A stretch of DNA of 64,000 nt from Glutamicibacter sp. JC586. GTDB lineage: Bacteria; Actinomycetota; Actinomycetes; Actinomycetales; Micrococcaceae. The DNA is taken from assembly GCF_009805585.1 (NCBI RefSeq), contig NZ_VHIN01000009.1, positions 186,001 to 250,000 on the forward strand, read 5' to 3'. Shown here piece after piece: positions 57,801-64,000 of the stretch. Position numbers and translations under genes: made by a program. The notes beneath the pieces are model-generated. The model did no database searches. It saw only the letters and a list, made by a program, of their open reading frames with translations, and was not told the DNA's origin. Position 1 is the stretch's first letter. Every line of letters begins with the position of its first letter.

Positions 57801-58570
57801 AGCGTCCAGATGCGCTGGTTATGTGGGAAGCTCAATTCGGTGACTTCGTCAACGGCGCCCAGACCGTAATCGACGAGTTCATCTCCTCGGCTGAGCAGAA
57901 GTGGTCGCAGTCCACCTCACTGGTGATGTTGCTGCCACATGGCTACGAAGGTCAGGGCCCGGATCACTCCTCGGCCCGCATCGAGCGCTTCCTGCAGCTG
58001 TGCGCAGAGAACAACATGGTAGTGGCTCAGCCTTCCACCGGCGCTAATCACTTCCACCTGTTGCGCCGTCAGGCCTACGCCCGTCCACGCAAGCCACTGA
58101 TTGTCTTCACCCCGAAGCAGTTGCTGCGCCTGAAGGCTGCAGCAAGTTCGGTGGAGGAATTCACCACCGGTGGTTTCCAGGAAGTTATCGGCGATAGCAC
58201 CATCACCGATGCCAACGCCGTGGACAAGGTGCTTCTGTGCTCGGGTCGTGTGTACTACGATCTTGTCGCTACCCGCGCCAAGGCTCAAGACACCAAGACC
58301 GCGATCGTGCGTGTTGAGCAGCTCTACCCGGCCCCACTGGAACAGATTGCCCAGCAGCTGGCCAAGTACCCGAACGCTAAGGCATCGTGGGTACAGGACG
58401 AGCCAGCTAACCAGGGTCCATGGCCGTTCTTTGGCCTGTACGTTGCGCCGCAGCTTGAGCAGAAGATCGATTTGGTCTCCCGCCCGGCCTTGGCAGCAAC
58501 CTCCGCTGGTACCGCAAAGCGCCACGAAGCAGAAAACGCAGTGCTGATGCAGCAGGCTTTCGCCCGCTAA
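54818..58570 (+). CDS. kgd: Multifunctional 2-oxoglutarate metabolism enzyme (E2-E1 fusion, Kgd)
   Basis: The protein has 1250 residues. The start (PEQAHHRLTEEFGGNEWLVDELFEQYLVDKNSVDKKWW) is the Kgd/SucA N-terminal helix. Then come an Ala/Pro/Lys-rich linker (residues 45-125), a succinyltransferase (E2) catalytic domain with TYDHRVIQGAGSGEFLK, and a ThDP-dependent 2-oxoglutarate dehydrogenase E1 (GMAHRGRLNVLTNIAGK, GDAAFAGQGVV). There is no lipoyl domain. In actinobacteria this fused protein serves the 2-oxoglutarate dehydrogenase complex and can decarboxylate on its own; GarA/OdhI usually controls it. I prefer the GTG at 54818 over the TTG at 54812. Confidence 0.96.
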   Translation: MPEQAHHRLTEEFGGNEWLVDELFEQYLVDKNSVDKKWWDIFESLAADKKAPAAQPKPAAQAAPASKGQAEPRAAAQARPAEPAPAPASKPAPDPAPAAEEKKAEPAPKTTPIPAQAPKAAPSTELFGEEKRTPLRGPMKAIATNMDASLTVPTATTVRAVPAKVMIDNRIVINNHLKRARGGKISFTHLIGFAVIRALKQIPSMNVTYDVIDKKPTAIQPAHVNFGIAIDMPKPDGTRMLAVPNVKAAETLSFNEFWATYEDLIKRARGNKLTADDYAGTTVSLTNPGGIGTVHSVPRLSKGQAAIIGVGALEYPAEFRGSSEKTVASLGIGKHITLTSTYDHRVIQGAGSGEFLKLVESLLLGEQGFYDEIFEQLRIPYEPVRWAVDNQVDIDLQVNKVARIQHLINSYRERGHLMADINPLEYVQRKHPDLDINNYGLTLWDLDREWITGGLGGRDRALLRDILGTLRDAYCRTIGTEYMHLQNPVEREWFQDKLESRYAKPTREEQLRILSKLNSAEAFETFLQTKFVGQKRFSLEGGESLIPLLDAIISDAADDQLDEVAIGMAHRGRLNVLTNIAGKTYAQVFREFEGTATPGSVQGSGDVKYHLGTEGSYTSDAGNQTKVYLAANPSHLEAVDPVLEGITRAKLDRLGSKNEVLPILVHGDAAFAGQGVVSEVLAMSQLPGYKTGGTVHVIVNNQIGFTTAPSSSRSSVYASDVARTVQAPIFHVNGDDPEAVVHVGQLAFEYRQKFGKDVVIDLVCYRRRGHNEGDDPSMTQPIMYNLIEAKRSTRKLYTEALVGRGDITQEEAEHVLAEYKENLERIFAETHAAQTSPIPIITPGSTINDLEKPFAQAADENTVDGARGSAISAQTLAHIGAAHLQFPEGFTMHTKLKSLLERREKMSREGGIDWGFAEIAALGSLSMEGVPVRLAGQDSRRGTFVQRHSVFHDRENDNEWYPLHNLSEDQAPLWIYDSLLSEYAALGFEYGYSVERPDALVMWEAQFGDFVNGAQTVIDEFISSAEQKWSQSTSLVMLLPHGYEGQGPDHSSARIERFLQLCAENNMVVAQPSTGANHFHLLRRQAYARPRKPLIVFTPKQLLRLKAAASSVEEFTTGGFQEVIGDSTITDANAVDKVLLCSGRVYYDLVATRAKAQDTKTAIVRVEQLYPAPLEQIAQQLAKYPNAKASWVQDEPANQGPWPFFGLYVAPQLEQKIDLVSRPALAATSAGTAKRHEAENAVLMQQAFAR

Positions 58571-58599
58571 ACTGCACAAACGTTGATCGCTGGGCCCTA

Positions 58600-58656
58600 G
58601 TTGCCGGCGAGCATTCCTCATTGAACAAGAGGTCTGCTCGCCGGCAACGGCGTTTT
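58600..58656 (+). terminator. Rho-independent terminator of kgd
   Basis: A 14-bp perfect stem (GTTGCCGGCGAGCA / TGCTCGCCGGCAAC), extended inside by CCTC/GAGG, is followed by GGCGTTTT. It lies 29 bp past the kgd stop. Confidence 0.85.
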
Positions 58657-58753
58657 AACAGCAACGGTGGACTGCAGGGTAACTTGTGGGCTTTATCCAG
58701 CATGAATCTCCCCGATTCCCCAGCGTGCGACTGCTAAGGTGGGGAACGATTCA

Positions 58754-58759
58754 TATTCT
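58754..58759 (+). promoter_or_regulatory. Candidate -10 element of SGNH-like gene
   Basis: TATTCT lies 24 bp before the TTG at 58784, leaving a short leader that includes AAAGG. Confidence 0.4.
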
Positions 58760-58783
58760 TTGAGCCAACGAAAGGTCGCCCAG

Positions 58784-59389
58784 TTGGAGTTACGCACAAT
58801 CCGAATTACCGCAATCGGAGATGAGCTACTGGCCGGTCATGGGGACCCCCGGGGACTAGGCTGGTTTGGCCGGGTTCTGGCTCGAACCCAAGACCCTGCC
58901 TTGCGACTGCAATCCTTCGTCCTGGCAGCCCCGGCCGAAGGCTCCGAGTCGCTCGCCGAGCGCTGGATGGGAGAAGCTTCTCGTCGCTTCAGTGACCAGT
59001 ATGAGAACCGCCTGGTCATTGCGCTTTCAGATCGCGATGTTGATCTGGATGTCTCCACTGCCCGCAGCCGACTGAATCTGGCCAATATCCTAGATTCGGC
59101 GTCACAAATGAGCATCAAGGCCTTATTGGTTGGTCCTGCCCCAGGTTTGGACGATGCCCGAAACCAGCGCGTAGCTGAGCTGAACCGGGTGTACTCGGAC
59201 GTGGCTCTGCGCCGCAACCACCACTATGTGGATACCTTCACTCCCCTGCGCTCTCACGCCCAGTGGCGCGCTGATCTGAACGCTTCCGGGGGTGTCCCGG
59301 GCCAAGCCGGTTACGGCCTGATGGCCTGGTTGGTGCTTCACCGTGGCTGGTACTCGTGGCTGGACTTGCCGGAGCCTGGCGAGGGCTAA
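58784..59389 (+). CDS. SGNH/GDSL-like protein with altered catalytic motifs
   Basis: The protein has about 201 residues. The fold and order of blocks resemble SGNH hydrolases, but the GDSL block reads GDELLAGHGD (Glu in place of the nucleophilic Ser), and the C-terminal block that should read DxxHP is DLNASGGVPGQAGY, with no histidine. The Asn block is ALSDRDVD. I infer an inactive or altered SGNH member; a GDELVAG-type variant exists across Micrococcaceae. The TTG at 58784 has AAAGG 8 nt upstream; a GTG at 58739 is the alternative but lies upstream of the likely transcription start. Confidence 0.75.
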   Translation: MELRTIRITAIGDELLAGHGDPRGLGWFGRVLARTQDPALRLQSFVLAAPAEGSESLAERWMGEASRRFSDQYENRLVIALSDRDVDLDVSTARSRLNLANILDSASQMSIKALLVGPAPGLDDARNQRVAELNRVYSDVALRRNHHYVDTFTPLRSHAQWRADLNASGGVPGQAGYGLMAWLVLHRGWYSWLDLPEPGEG

Positions 59390-59487
59390 ACCAGCTTTGC
59401 GCGTTAGGAAATTAGGCGCAAAGTATGAAAGACTATTAGTCGGCCCGAACTATCGGGAGTAACCATTGATCCCTTAAAGGAGTCACC

Positions 59488-59562
59488 ATGTCGAAGCGCG
59501 CTCGTAAGCGTCGCGATCGCAAGCGTGGCGGTGCCAACCACGGCAAGCGCCCAAACAGCTAA
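59488..59562 (+). CDS. 50S ribosomal protein bL37 (24 residues)
   Basis: The protein has 24 residues: MSKRARKRRDRKRGGANHG followed by KRPNS. It matches the tiny actinobacterial ribosomal protein bL37 (AURKAIP1/COX24-like motif) seen in mycobacterial 50S structures. AAAGGAG lies 5 nt before the ATG, one of the best ribosome sites here, which suits a highly expressed ribosomal gene. A bidirectional terminator follows. It is easily missed because of its size. Confidence 0.93.
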   Translation: MSKRARKRRDRKRGGANHGKRPNS

Positions 59563-59581
59563 GCGAAGCGAACATAAAAAG

Positions 59582-59625
59582 AACCCCGTACCATTCGAGT
59601 TTGGCTCGAACGCTACGGGGTTTCT
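59582..59625. terminator. Bidirectional terminator between bL37 and rsrA
   Basis: A 9-bp stem (AACCCCGTA / TACGGGGTT) has an inner TTCGAG/CTCGAA stem. It is T-rich after the stem on the plus strand (TTTCTCTTT) and has CTTTTT on the minus strand. Confidence 0.85.
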
Positions 59626-59634
59626 CTTTACCTG

Positions 59635-59895
59635 CTAGTGGCCCGACTCTAGGCGAACCTGCGAGATCTTCGCAAAGATACTGGCCTTCAGATTTTGTGG
59701 CGCCTGTTCCTGACAGCTGCGTCGCACCACCGAACGGATAATGCACTCAAGGTCATACTCCTCGGTGCATTCCGGGCAGCCATCAAGGTGCGCCTTGACC
59801 TCTTTGATGTCGTTGAGCGTCAACGCACCATCGAGGTATTCATAGATGCGTACGATGCGGTCATCGGCGCAATCACCTAGTGAATTGCAATCCAT
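59635..59895 (-). CDS. rsrA: Zinc-binding anti-sigma factor RsrA (mycothiol system)
   Basis: The protein has 86 residues. The redox zinc site is HxxxCxxC in VKAHLDGCPECTEEYDLE (H36, C40, C43), plus an N-terminal Cys (C9 in LGDC) matching C11 of Streptomyces RsrA. Oxidation of these cysteines releases zinc and frees SigR. An extra Cys (VVRRSC) corresponds to later RsrA cysteines. I chose the ATG at 59895, which has GAGGAG 9 nt upstream. It begins 1 nt after the sigR stop, so the two are made together. Confidence 0.93.
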   Translation of the reverse strand: MDCNSLGDCADDRIVRIYEYLDGALTLNDIKEVKAHLDGCPECTEEYDLECIIRSVVRRSCQEQAPQNLKASIFAKISQVRLESGH

Positions 59896-59896
59896 G

Positions 59897-60550
59897 TTAT
59901 TTCGCTCCTCCATCAGCTTTCGCGGCGCTCTTGGCGCGAGCTGAGCTGGAAATTCCACGCTCTGCCGCGTAATCAGCCAGCAGTTCCCTCAAATTCTTAC
60001 GTCCACGGTGCAACCGTGACATGACGGTGCCGATCGGCACACCCAGAATGTCGCTGGCTTCCTTGTAGCTGAAACCTTCAACATCGACGAAGTACACGGC
60101 CATCCGGAAATCTTCGCCGATGGACTGTAGCGCGGCCTTCACATCCGAGTCCGGTAGGTGATCCAGCGCCTCCACCTCAGCGGAGCGCAAACCCGTAGGT
60201 GAATGTTCCATGGCTGAAGCCATCTGCCAGTCCTCAACCGTATCGGTGCTGGTACGCAACGGCTCACGCTGGCGCTTGCGATACAGGTTGATATAGGTGT
60301 TTGTTAGGATTCGGTACAGCCAAGCCTTGAGGTTGGTCCCTGGCTTGTACTGGTGGAAGGCCGAGTACGCCTTGGTATACGCCTCCTGCACCAGATCTTC
60401 AGCATCGCTAGGATTACGAGCCATGCGCAGGGCAGCCGAATACAGCTGGTCCACGTACACCATGGCATCGCGCTCAAATCGTTCGCGACGCTGTACCTCG
60501 GACTCAGTGGCCACATCGGGCAAATTCTCGTCCACACTCTTGTTGTTCAT
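59897..60550 (-). CDS. sigR: ECF sigma factor SigR/SigH (thiol stress)
   Basis: The protein has 217 residues. Region 2 includes [23 protein letters not shown] and [19 protein letters not shown]; region 4 includes [30 protein letters not shown]. It directs the disulfide/thiol-oxidation regulon (thioredoxins, mycothiol genes) and is held by RsrA encoded downstream. The main start is the ATG at 60550, preceded by TAGACT. A longer in-frame form can start at the GTG at 60688, just after a SigR-type promoter at 60698-60724, as with Streptomyces sigma-R'. That form would add 46 residues. Confidence 0.95.
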   Translation of the reverse strand: MNNKSVDENLPDVATESEVQRRERFERDAMVYVDQLYSAALRMARNPSDAEDLVQEAYTKAYSAFHQYKPGTNLKAWLYRILTNTYINLYRKRQREPLRTSTDTVEDWQMASAMEHSPTGLRSAEVEALDHLPDSDVKAALQSIGEDFRMAVYFVDVEGFSYKEASDILGVPIGTVMSRLHRGRKNLRELLADYAAERGISSSARAKSAAKADGGAK

Positions 60551-60558
60551 CACGCCTG

Positions 60559-60564
60559 AGTCTA
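60559..60564 (-). promoter_or_regulatory. -10 element for the short SigR form
   Basis: TAGACT on the minus strand ends 8 nt before the ATG at 60550. No ribosome site is seen, so a leaderless housekeeping transcript is likely. Confidence 0.5.
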
Positions 60565-60697
60565 CGCGGTTACCGGTGTTATTGCGCGAATTCGGGCGCG
60601 ACCGGCTCACTGTGCGGGGTCCACGAGGTTCCGGATCCACCACGCAGGTGGTGCCGCTGGCTGTTGAAGTATCCTGTCTGATCGTCACACTAGGTAC

Positions 60698-60724
60698 AAC
60701 CACAAGGTCTAAAACCTTATTCCC
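60698..60724 (-). promoter_or_regulatory. SigR-dependent (autoregulatory) promoter of sigR
   Basis: On the minus strand GGGAAT, an 18-nt spacer and GTTG match the known SigR/SigH consensus GGGAAT-N18-GTT. The predicted start lies about 7-10 nt downstream, at or near the GTG at 60688. Confidence 0.75.
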
Positions 60725-60749
60725 CCAGAGATCTCGGCTAAGATTTAAC

Positions 60750-60755
60750 TAAAAT
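60750..60755 (+). promoter_or_regulatory. Candidate -10 element of aroA
   Basis: TAAAAT lies 22 bp before the proposed ATC start at 60778, leaving a leader that includes AAGGA (60767-60771). Confidence 0.45.
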
Positions 60756-60777
60756 CGCACGAGCCTAAGGATCAGCA

Positions 60778-62151
60778 ATCAACACCGCAAGCGCCTCTGG
60801 AAGCCAGCACACGCAACCGCACACGAACATCGAGAACTGGTGGCCCGCACCATTTACCGGCGCACCGGTTCACGCGACCGTAAACGTGCCGGCCTCCAAG
60901 TCGCTCACCAATCGCTATCTGATCCTTGCGGCACTGGCCAGCTCCCCGTCGACCATCCACAACACGCTGATCAGTCGGGATACCGAGCTGATGCTCGCTG
61001 CCTTGGAAACCTTTGGCGTGGGCATCAAACGCACCGAACAGCCCGATGGATCCACCACCGTTGTGATCACTCCTGCCGATCAGCTCAACCAGGCGCAGCC
61101 TGATGGATCGGCCCTGCGTATCGAGTGTGGCTTGGCTGGCACCGTGATGCGCTTTGTTCCCCCGTTAGCTGCCGTCGCCAAGGCTCGGGTCCACTTTGAT
61201 GGCGATCCGGCCGCCCGACTGCGTCCCATGGCCCCGGTTCTTGATGGGCTAGGTGCCCTGGGCGCAACATTCGATTACCCACAAGCCAAGGGCATGCTGC
61301 CCTTCACCATCGATGCCAGTGACGTGCGCGTATCGGATACGGTCATCGTTGACGCCTCAGGTAGCTCCCAATTCGTTTCGGCACTGCTGCTGGCCGGGCA
61401 TGCACTACCGGGCGGACTTCGTCTTCGTGCGGCTGACGGTCCGGTGGCCTCCCCCGATCACATCATGATGACCGTGCAGACCTTACGTGAGATGGGCGTG
61501 GAAATTAGTGTGGACGCCGATTCTCGCGGATGGCGGATCTCTGAGGGCAGCATCGATGGCTTTACCGTAACGGTTGAGCCGGATCTATCCAACGCCGGAC
61601 CATTTTTGGCGGCCGCACTAGCCAGCAATGGTAGCGTCGGCATTCGATTCTGGCCACAACAGACCACCCAAGTCGGCGGCAAGTGGGTGCAAATCCTCAA
61701 GAGTATGGGCGCAGAGGTTGAACACGGAGCCGATTCGGTGCTCACGGTGCGCGGCACCGGGAAGATCAAGGGCATCACCTACGCCGATGCTTCGGAACTA
61801 GCGCCAACTTTGGCGGCCCTGTGCGTTTTGGCTGACTCGCCAAGTAAGCTCACCGGCATCGGCCACCTGCGTGGACACGAAACCGACCGACTGGCGGCGC
61901 TAGAAACCGAGCTGCCCAAGGTCGGGGCCACGGTGAAGGCCACCGAGGACACACTTGAAATCATCCCGGGTTCCTTACACGCCGCCGATCTGCACAGCTA
62001 CGAAGATCACCGCATGGCCACCGCCGGCGCCTTGCTGGGCCTGGCCGTCGACGGGATTCGAGTCGAAAACATTGCCACCACTGCCAAAACCATGCCCCAA
62101 TTCCCCCAACTCTGGGCGCAGATGGTCGACACTTCTAAGGACCGTGGTTAA
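60778..62151 (+). CDS. aroA: EPSP synthase (3-phosphoshikimate 1-carboxyvinyltransferase), non-canonical start
   Basis: The protein has 457 residues if begun at an ATC at 60778. The conserved EPSPS N-terminus is ENWWPAPFTGAPVHATVNV, then PASKSLTNRYLILAALA; the phosphate loop is CGLAGTVMRFVPP and the end RMATAGALLGLAVDG. The only ordinary in-frame start is a GTG at 60886, which would remove the first strand; upstream of it no ATG, GTG, TTG or CTG occurs before the stop at 60766. The ATC has AAGGA 6 nt upstream. It makes EPSP in the shikimate pathway. Its stop overlaps the rsgA start by 1 bp. Confidence 0.9.
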   Translation: MNTASASGSQHTQPHTNIENWWPAPFTGAPVHATVNVPASKSLTNRYLILAALASSPSTIHNTLISRDTELMLAALETFGVGIKRTEQPDGSTTVVITPADQLNQAQPDGSALRIECGLAGTVMRFVPPLAAVAKARVHFDGDPAARLRPMAPVLDGLGALGATFDYPQAKGMLPFTIDASDVRVSDTVIVDASGSSQFVSALLLAGHALPGGLRLRAADGPVASPDHIMMTVQTLREMGVEISVDADSRGWRISEGSIDGFTVTVEPDLSNAGPFLAAALASNGSVGIRFWPQQTTQVGGKWVQILKSMGAEVEHGADSVLTVRGTGKIKGITYADASELAPTLAALCVLADSPSKLTGIGHLRGHETDRLAALETELPKVGATVKATEDTLEIIPGSLHAADLHSYEDHRMATAGALLGLAVDGIRVENIATTAKTMPQFPQLWAQMVDTSKDRG

Positions 62152-63242
62152 TGCACTACTCAGACTACGACGAATCCTCGGTTCGCGTTCGCCCCAATAA
62201 GCGTGGCTCGCGTCCGCGCACCAAGGATCGCCCGGCCTACGACAAGGCGGTTATCGGCCGCATCATTACCGTGGACCGTGGCAGGTATACCGCGATCCTC
62301 GATGAGGATACTGCCAACGAACGCATCGTCATCGCCGCCCGAGCCCGCGAGCTGCGTCGTCAGGCGATTGTGCCCGGAGACTTGGTCGCGCTGGTCGGCG
62401 ATACTACCGGCAAACCAGATACCTTGGCCCGGCTCGTGCGTATCGAAGAACGCACGACCCTGTTAAGACGCAGCGCCGACGACACCGACGCGACCGAACG
62501 AGTTGTGGTGGCCAACGTCGACAAACTGGTGATCGTGGTGGCCGCGGCCAATCCCGAGCCGCGCACCGGCTTCGTTGACCGTGCGTTGGTCGCTGCCTTC
62601 GACGCGGGAATCCAGCCGATCTTGTGCGTGACTAAGGCCGATGTGAAGGATCCGGCCGAGTTCCTCGAACACTATGAGGGGCTGGACTTCCCCGTGGTCA
62701 TCTCCCGCACTACCACCGAAGAAGCCTCGGGTGTTGACGCACGAGGTGCCGATGGCTCTAGCGCTAGGCTCGATGCGAACGCCCTGGCCGAACTTGAGCA
62801 GTTACTCGGCGGATGTGTTTCGGTGGTTCTGGGCCATTCAGGGGTCGGGAAATCTACCTTGGTCAACGCGCTGACCGGGGCAACACGCGCCACCGGGCAC
62901 GTCAATGCGGTGACCGGACGCGGACGGCACACCTCTTCGAACGCCCTAGCGCTACGCCTAGGACAGGTACCAGGATCGTGGCTCATCGACACCCCCGGAA
63001 TTCGTTCCTTCGGCCTGGGCCTGGTCGATCCGGATAATATTCTGGCTGCCTTCGAGGATCTGGCACAGATCGCCACCGCATGCCCGCGCGGTTGCACCCA
63101 TGCGGCGGCAGAGGCTGGTTGTGCACTAGAAGCCTGGGCCAAGGATGCCGAGGGTAGCCAACCGGCAAATCGTTTGGCCTCCTACCGCCGGCTAGTGACT
63201 ACCGAGGAAACCACGCACGAAAAGGAGCTCGGCGCACTGTAG
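62151..63242 (+). CDS. rsgA: Ribosome small subunit-dependent GTPase A
   Basis: The protein has 363 residues. An OB fold (VIGRIITVDRGRYTAILDED) comes first. The circularly permuted GTPase domain follows, with G4 (CVTKAD) before G1 (GHSGVGKSTLVNAL) and G3 (DTPGIRSFGL). The C-terminal zinc domain is CPRGCTHAAAEAGCAL. It acts late in 30S assembly. It is translationally coupled to aroA, an order common in Micrococcaceae, and hisN follows after 15 bp. Confidence 0.95.
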   Translation: MHYSDYDESSVRVRPNKRGSRPRTKDRPAYDKAVIGRIITVDRGRYTAILDEDTANERIVIAARARELRRQAIVPGDLVALVGDTTGKPDTLARLVRIEERTTLLRRSADDTDATERVVVANVDKLVIVVAAANPEPRTGFVDRALVAAFDAGIQPILCVTKADVKDPAEFLEHYEGLDFPVVISRTTTEEASGVDARGADGSSARLDANALAELEQLLGGCVSVVLGHSGVGKSTLVNALTGATRATGHVNAVTGRGRHTSSNALALRLGQVPGSWLIDTPGIRSFGLGLVDPDNILAAFEDLAQIATACPRGCTHAAAEAGCALEAWAKDAEGSQPANRLASYRRLVTTEETTHEKELGAL

Positions 63243-63257
63243 GGCGCTGTACACACC

Positions 63258-64000
63258 ATGGCAGAATTTAGCTTGCAGCAAGATCTTGAGTTCGCGTTAG
63301 AACTGGCCGACAAAGTTGACGCACTCACCTTGGCCCGGTACGGCTCCAATGATCTGGTAGTTGAGTCCAAACCGGATATGACACCTGTTTCTGACGCCGA
63401 CCGTGGCGCCGAGCAGCTGATCTTGAACGAACTGGCAAAACACCGACCCGAAGACTCTGTGCTTGGCGAAGAATTTGGCGTGCATGGATCTGGATCACGC
63501 CGCTGGGTGATTGACCCGATCGATGGCACCAAGAACTTTGTGCGCAGGGTCCCGGTCTGGGCTACCTTAATCGCATTGCTCATTGATGACGAGCCGGTGC
63601 TCGGCGTCATCTCCGCTCCCGCCCTGTCCCGACGCTGGCACGCCGCGACGGGTCTGGGTGCCTTTGTCACCGAACCAGGCACCAGCGTGGGCTCAATAAC
63701 CACCCGGGCGATCTCGGTCTCCTCGGTGTCCGAACTCGCCGATTCCTCCTTGGCCTATGCCTCGCTGAGCGGTTGGAAAGAGGCCGGAAAACTCGATGGT
63801 TTCCTGGACCTTTTGGACACCGCTTGGCGCACGCGTGGTTACGGGGACTTTTACTCCTACGCACTACTAGCTGAGGGGGCCGTGGACGCGGCGTTTGAAC
63901 CGGAGCTTGAACTGTACGACATGGCTGCGCTGGTACCGGTAGTCCGCGAAGCTGGCGGTCGCTTCACCTCCGTGGCCGGAGTTGAAGGCTGCCACGGGGG
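63258..64000 (+). CDS. hisN: Histidinol-phosphatase, inositol monophosphatase family (3' end cut by window)
   Basis: About 247 codons are visible before the window edge. The inositol monophosphatase fold has its metal motifs: [21 protein letters not shown] and [15 protein letters not shown]. Members next to aroA and rsgA in actinobacteria act as the missing histidinol-phosphate phosphatase (HisN), which is the basis for the name; a general inositol phosphatase is the alternative. The ATG at 63258 is chosen because the family N-terminus begins there. The C-terminal ~15-25 residues lie outside. Confidence 0.88.
   Translation, partial: MAEFSLQQDLEFALELADKVDALTLARYGSNDLVVESKPDMTPVSDADRGAEQLILNELAKHRPEDSVLGEEFGVHGSGSRRWVIDPIDGTKNFVRRVPVWATLIALLIDDEPVLGVISAPALSRRWHAATGLGAFVTEPGTSVGSITTRAISVSSVSELADSSLAYASLSGWKEAGKLDGFLDLLDTAWRTRGYGDFYSYALLAEGAVDAAFEPELELYDMAALVPVVREAGGRFTSVAGVEGCHG

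Overview
The window is 64 kb of chromosome from a high-G+C Gram-positive bacterium. It is almost certainly a member of the Micrococcaceae (Arthrobacter/Glutamicibacter-like). Four things point there. The gene order argS-lysA-hom-thrC-thrB-rho-prfA-prmC-tsaC-wecA-atpI-atpBEFHAGDC-DUF2550 is the actinobacterial one. NucS replaces MutS/MutL-type mismatch repair, Kgd is fused, and a SigR/RsrA mycothiol-type pair and the 24-residue ribosomal protein bL37 are present. Rho carries a long Arg/Asn/Asp-rich insertion like that known from Micrococcus luteus. Composition is moderate for the phylum. No prophage, CRISPR array, IS element or integrase is visible; the region is mainly core chromosome.

Layout. 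1-7.0 kb (minus strand): end-truncated DEAD/DEAH helicase, DUF3039 protein, a two-gene ABC exporter, and a CnoX-like thioredoxin/TPR protein coupled to a large unknown membrane protein. 7.1-11.7 kb: AI-2E family transporter, small Cys/His protein, nucS, DUF4126 protein and nagA. 11.7-33.2 kb (minus): the long core block, namely argS, the Asp-family amino acid genes (lysA, hom, thrC, thrB), rho, release factor and its methylase, tsaC, a WecA-type transferase, and the complete F-type ATP synthase. 33.3-36.7 kb: tRNA-Arg(CCG), VIT1-like transporter, GNAT, MFS transporter and an unknown protein. 36.8-39.6 kb (minus): an ABC importer (SBP, permease, ATPase). 40-44 kb: hrpA. 43.9-45.5 kb: azlCD with a divergent Lrp-type regulator. 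45.5-47.9 kb (minus): MBL hydrolase, sulfurtransferase, HIT protein and an unknown protein. 48-51.9 kb: a Zur-like Fur protein, a DUF222/HNH nuclease and a metal ABC permease/ATPase pair lacking its binding protein. 52-54.4 kb (minus): two overlapping DUF21/CBS (CorC-like) proteins. 54.8-64 kb: kgd, an SGNH-like protein, bL37, rsrA-sigR (minus), aroA, rsgA and the start of hisN.

The most interesting points are regulatory rather than a new gene system. aroA has no ATG/GTG/TTG start ahead of its conserved N-terminus, but has an ATC correctly spaced from a Shine-Dalgarno sequence. sigR has two promoters that would make a short and an N-terminally extended sigma factor, as in Streptomyces. At least a dozen genes have a TANNNT hexamer 5 to 8 nt before the start codon, which predicts leaderless mRNAs. 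Rho contains a 105-bp in-frame tandem duplication within its disordered tract. The ATP synthase epsilon subunit lacks the C-terminal helical domain, and strong hairpins sit between atpH/atpA and atpA/atpG. I did not find a convincing undescribed multi-gene system.
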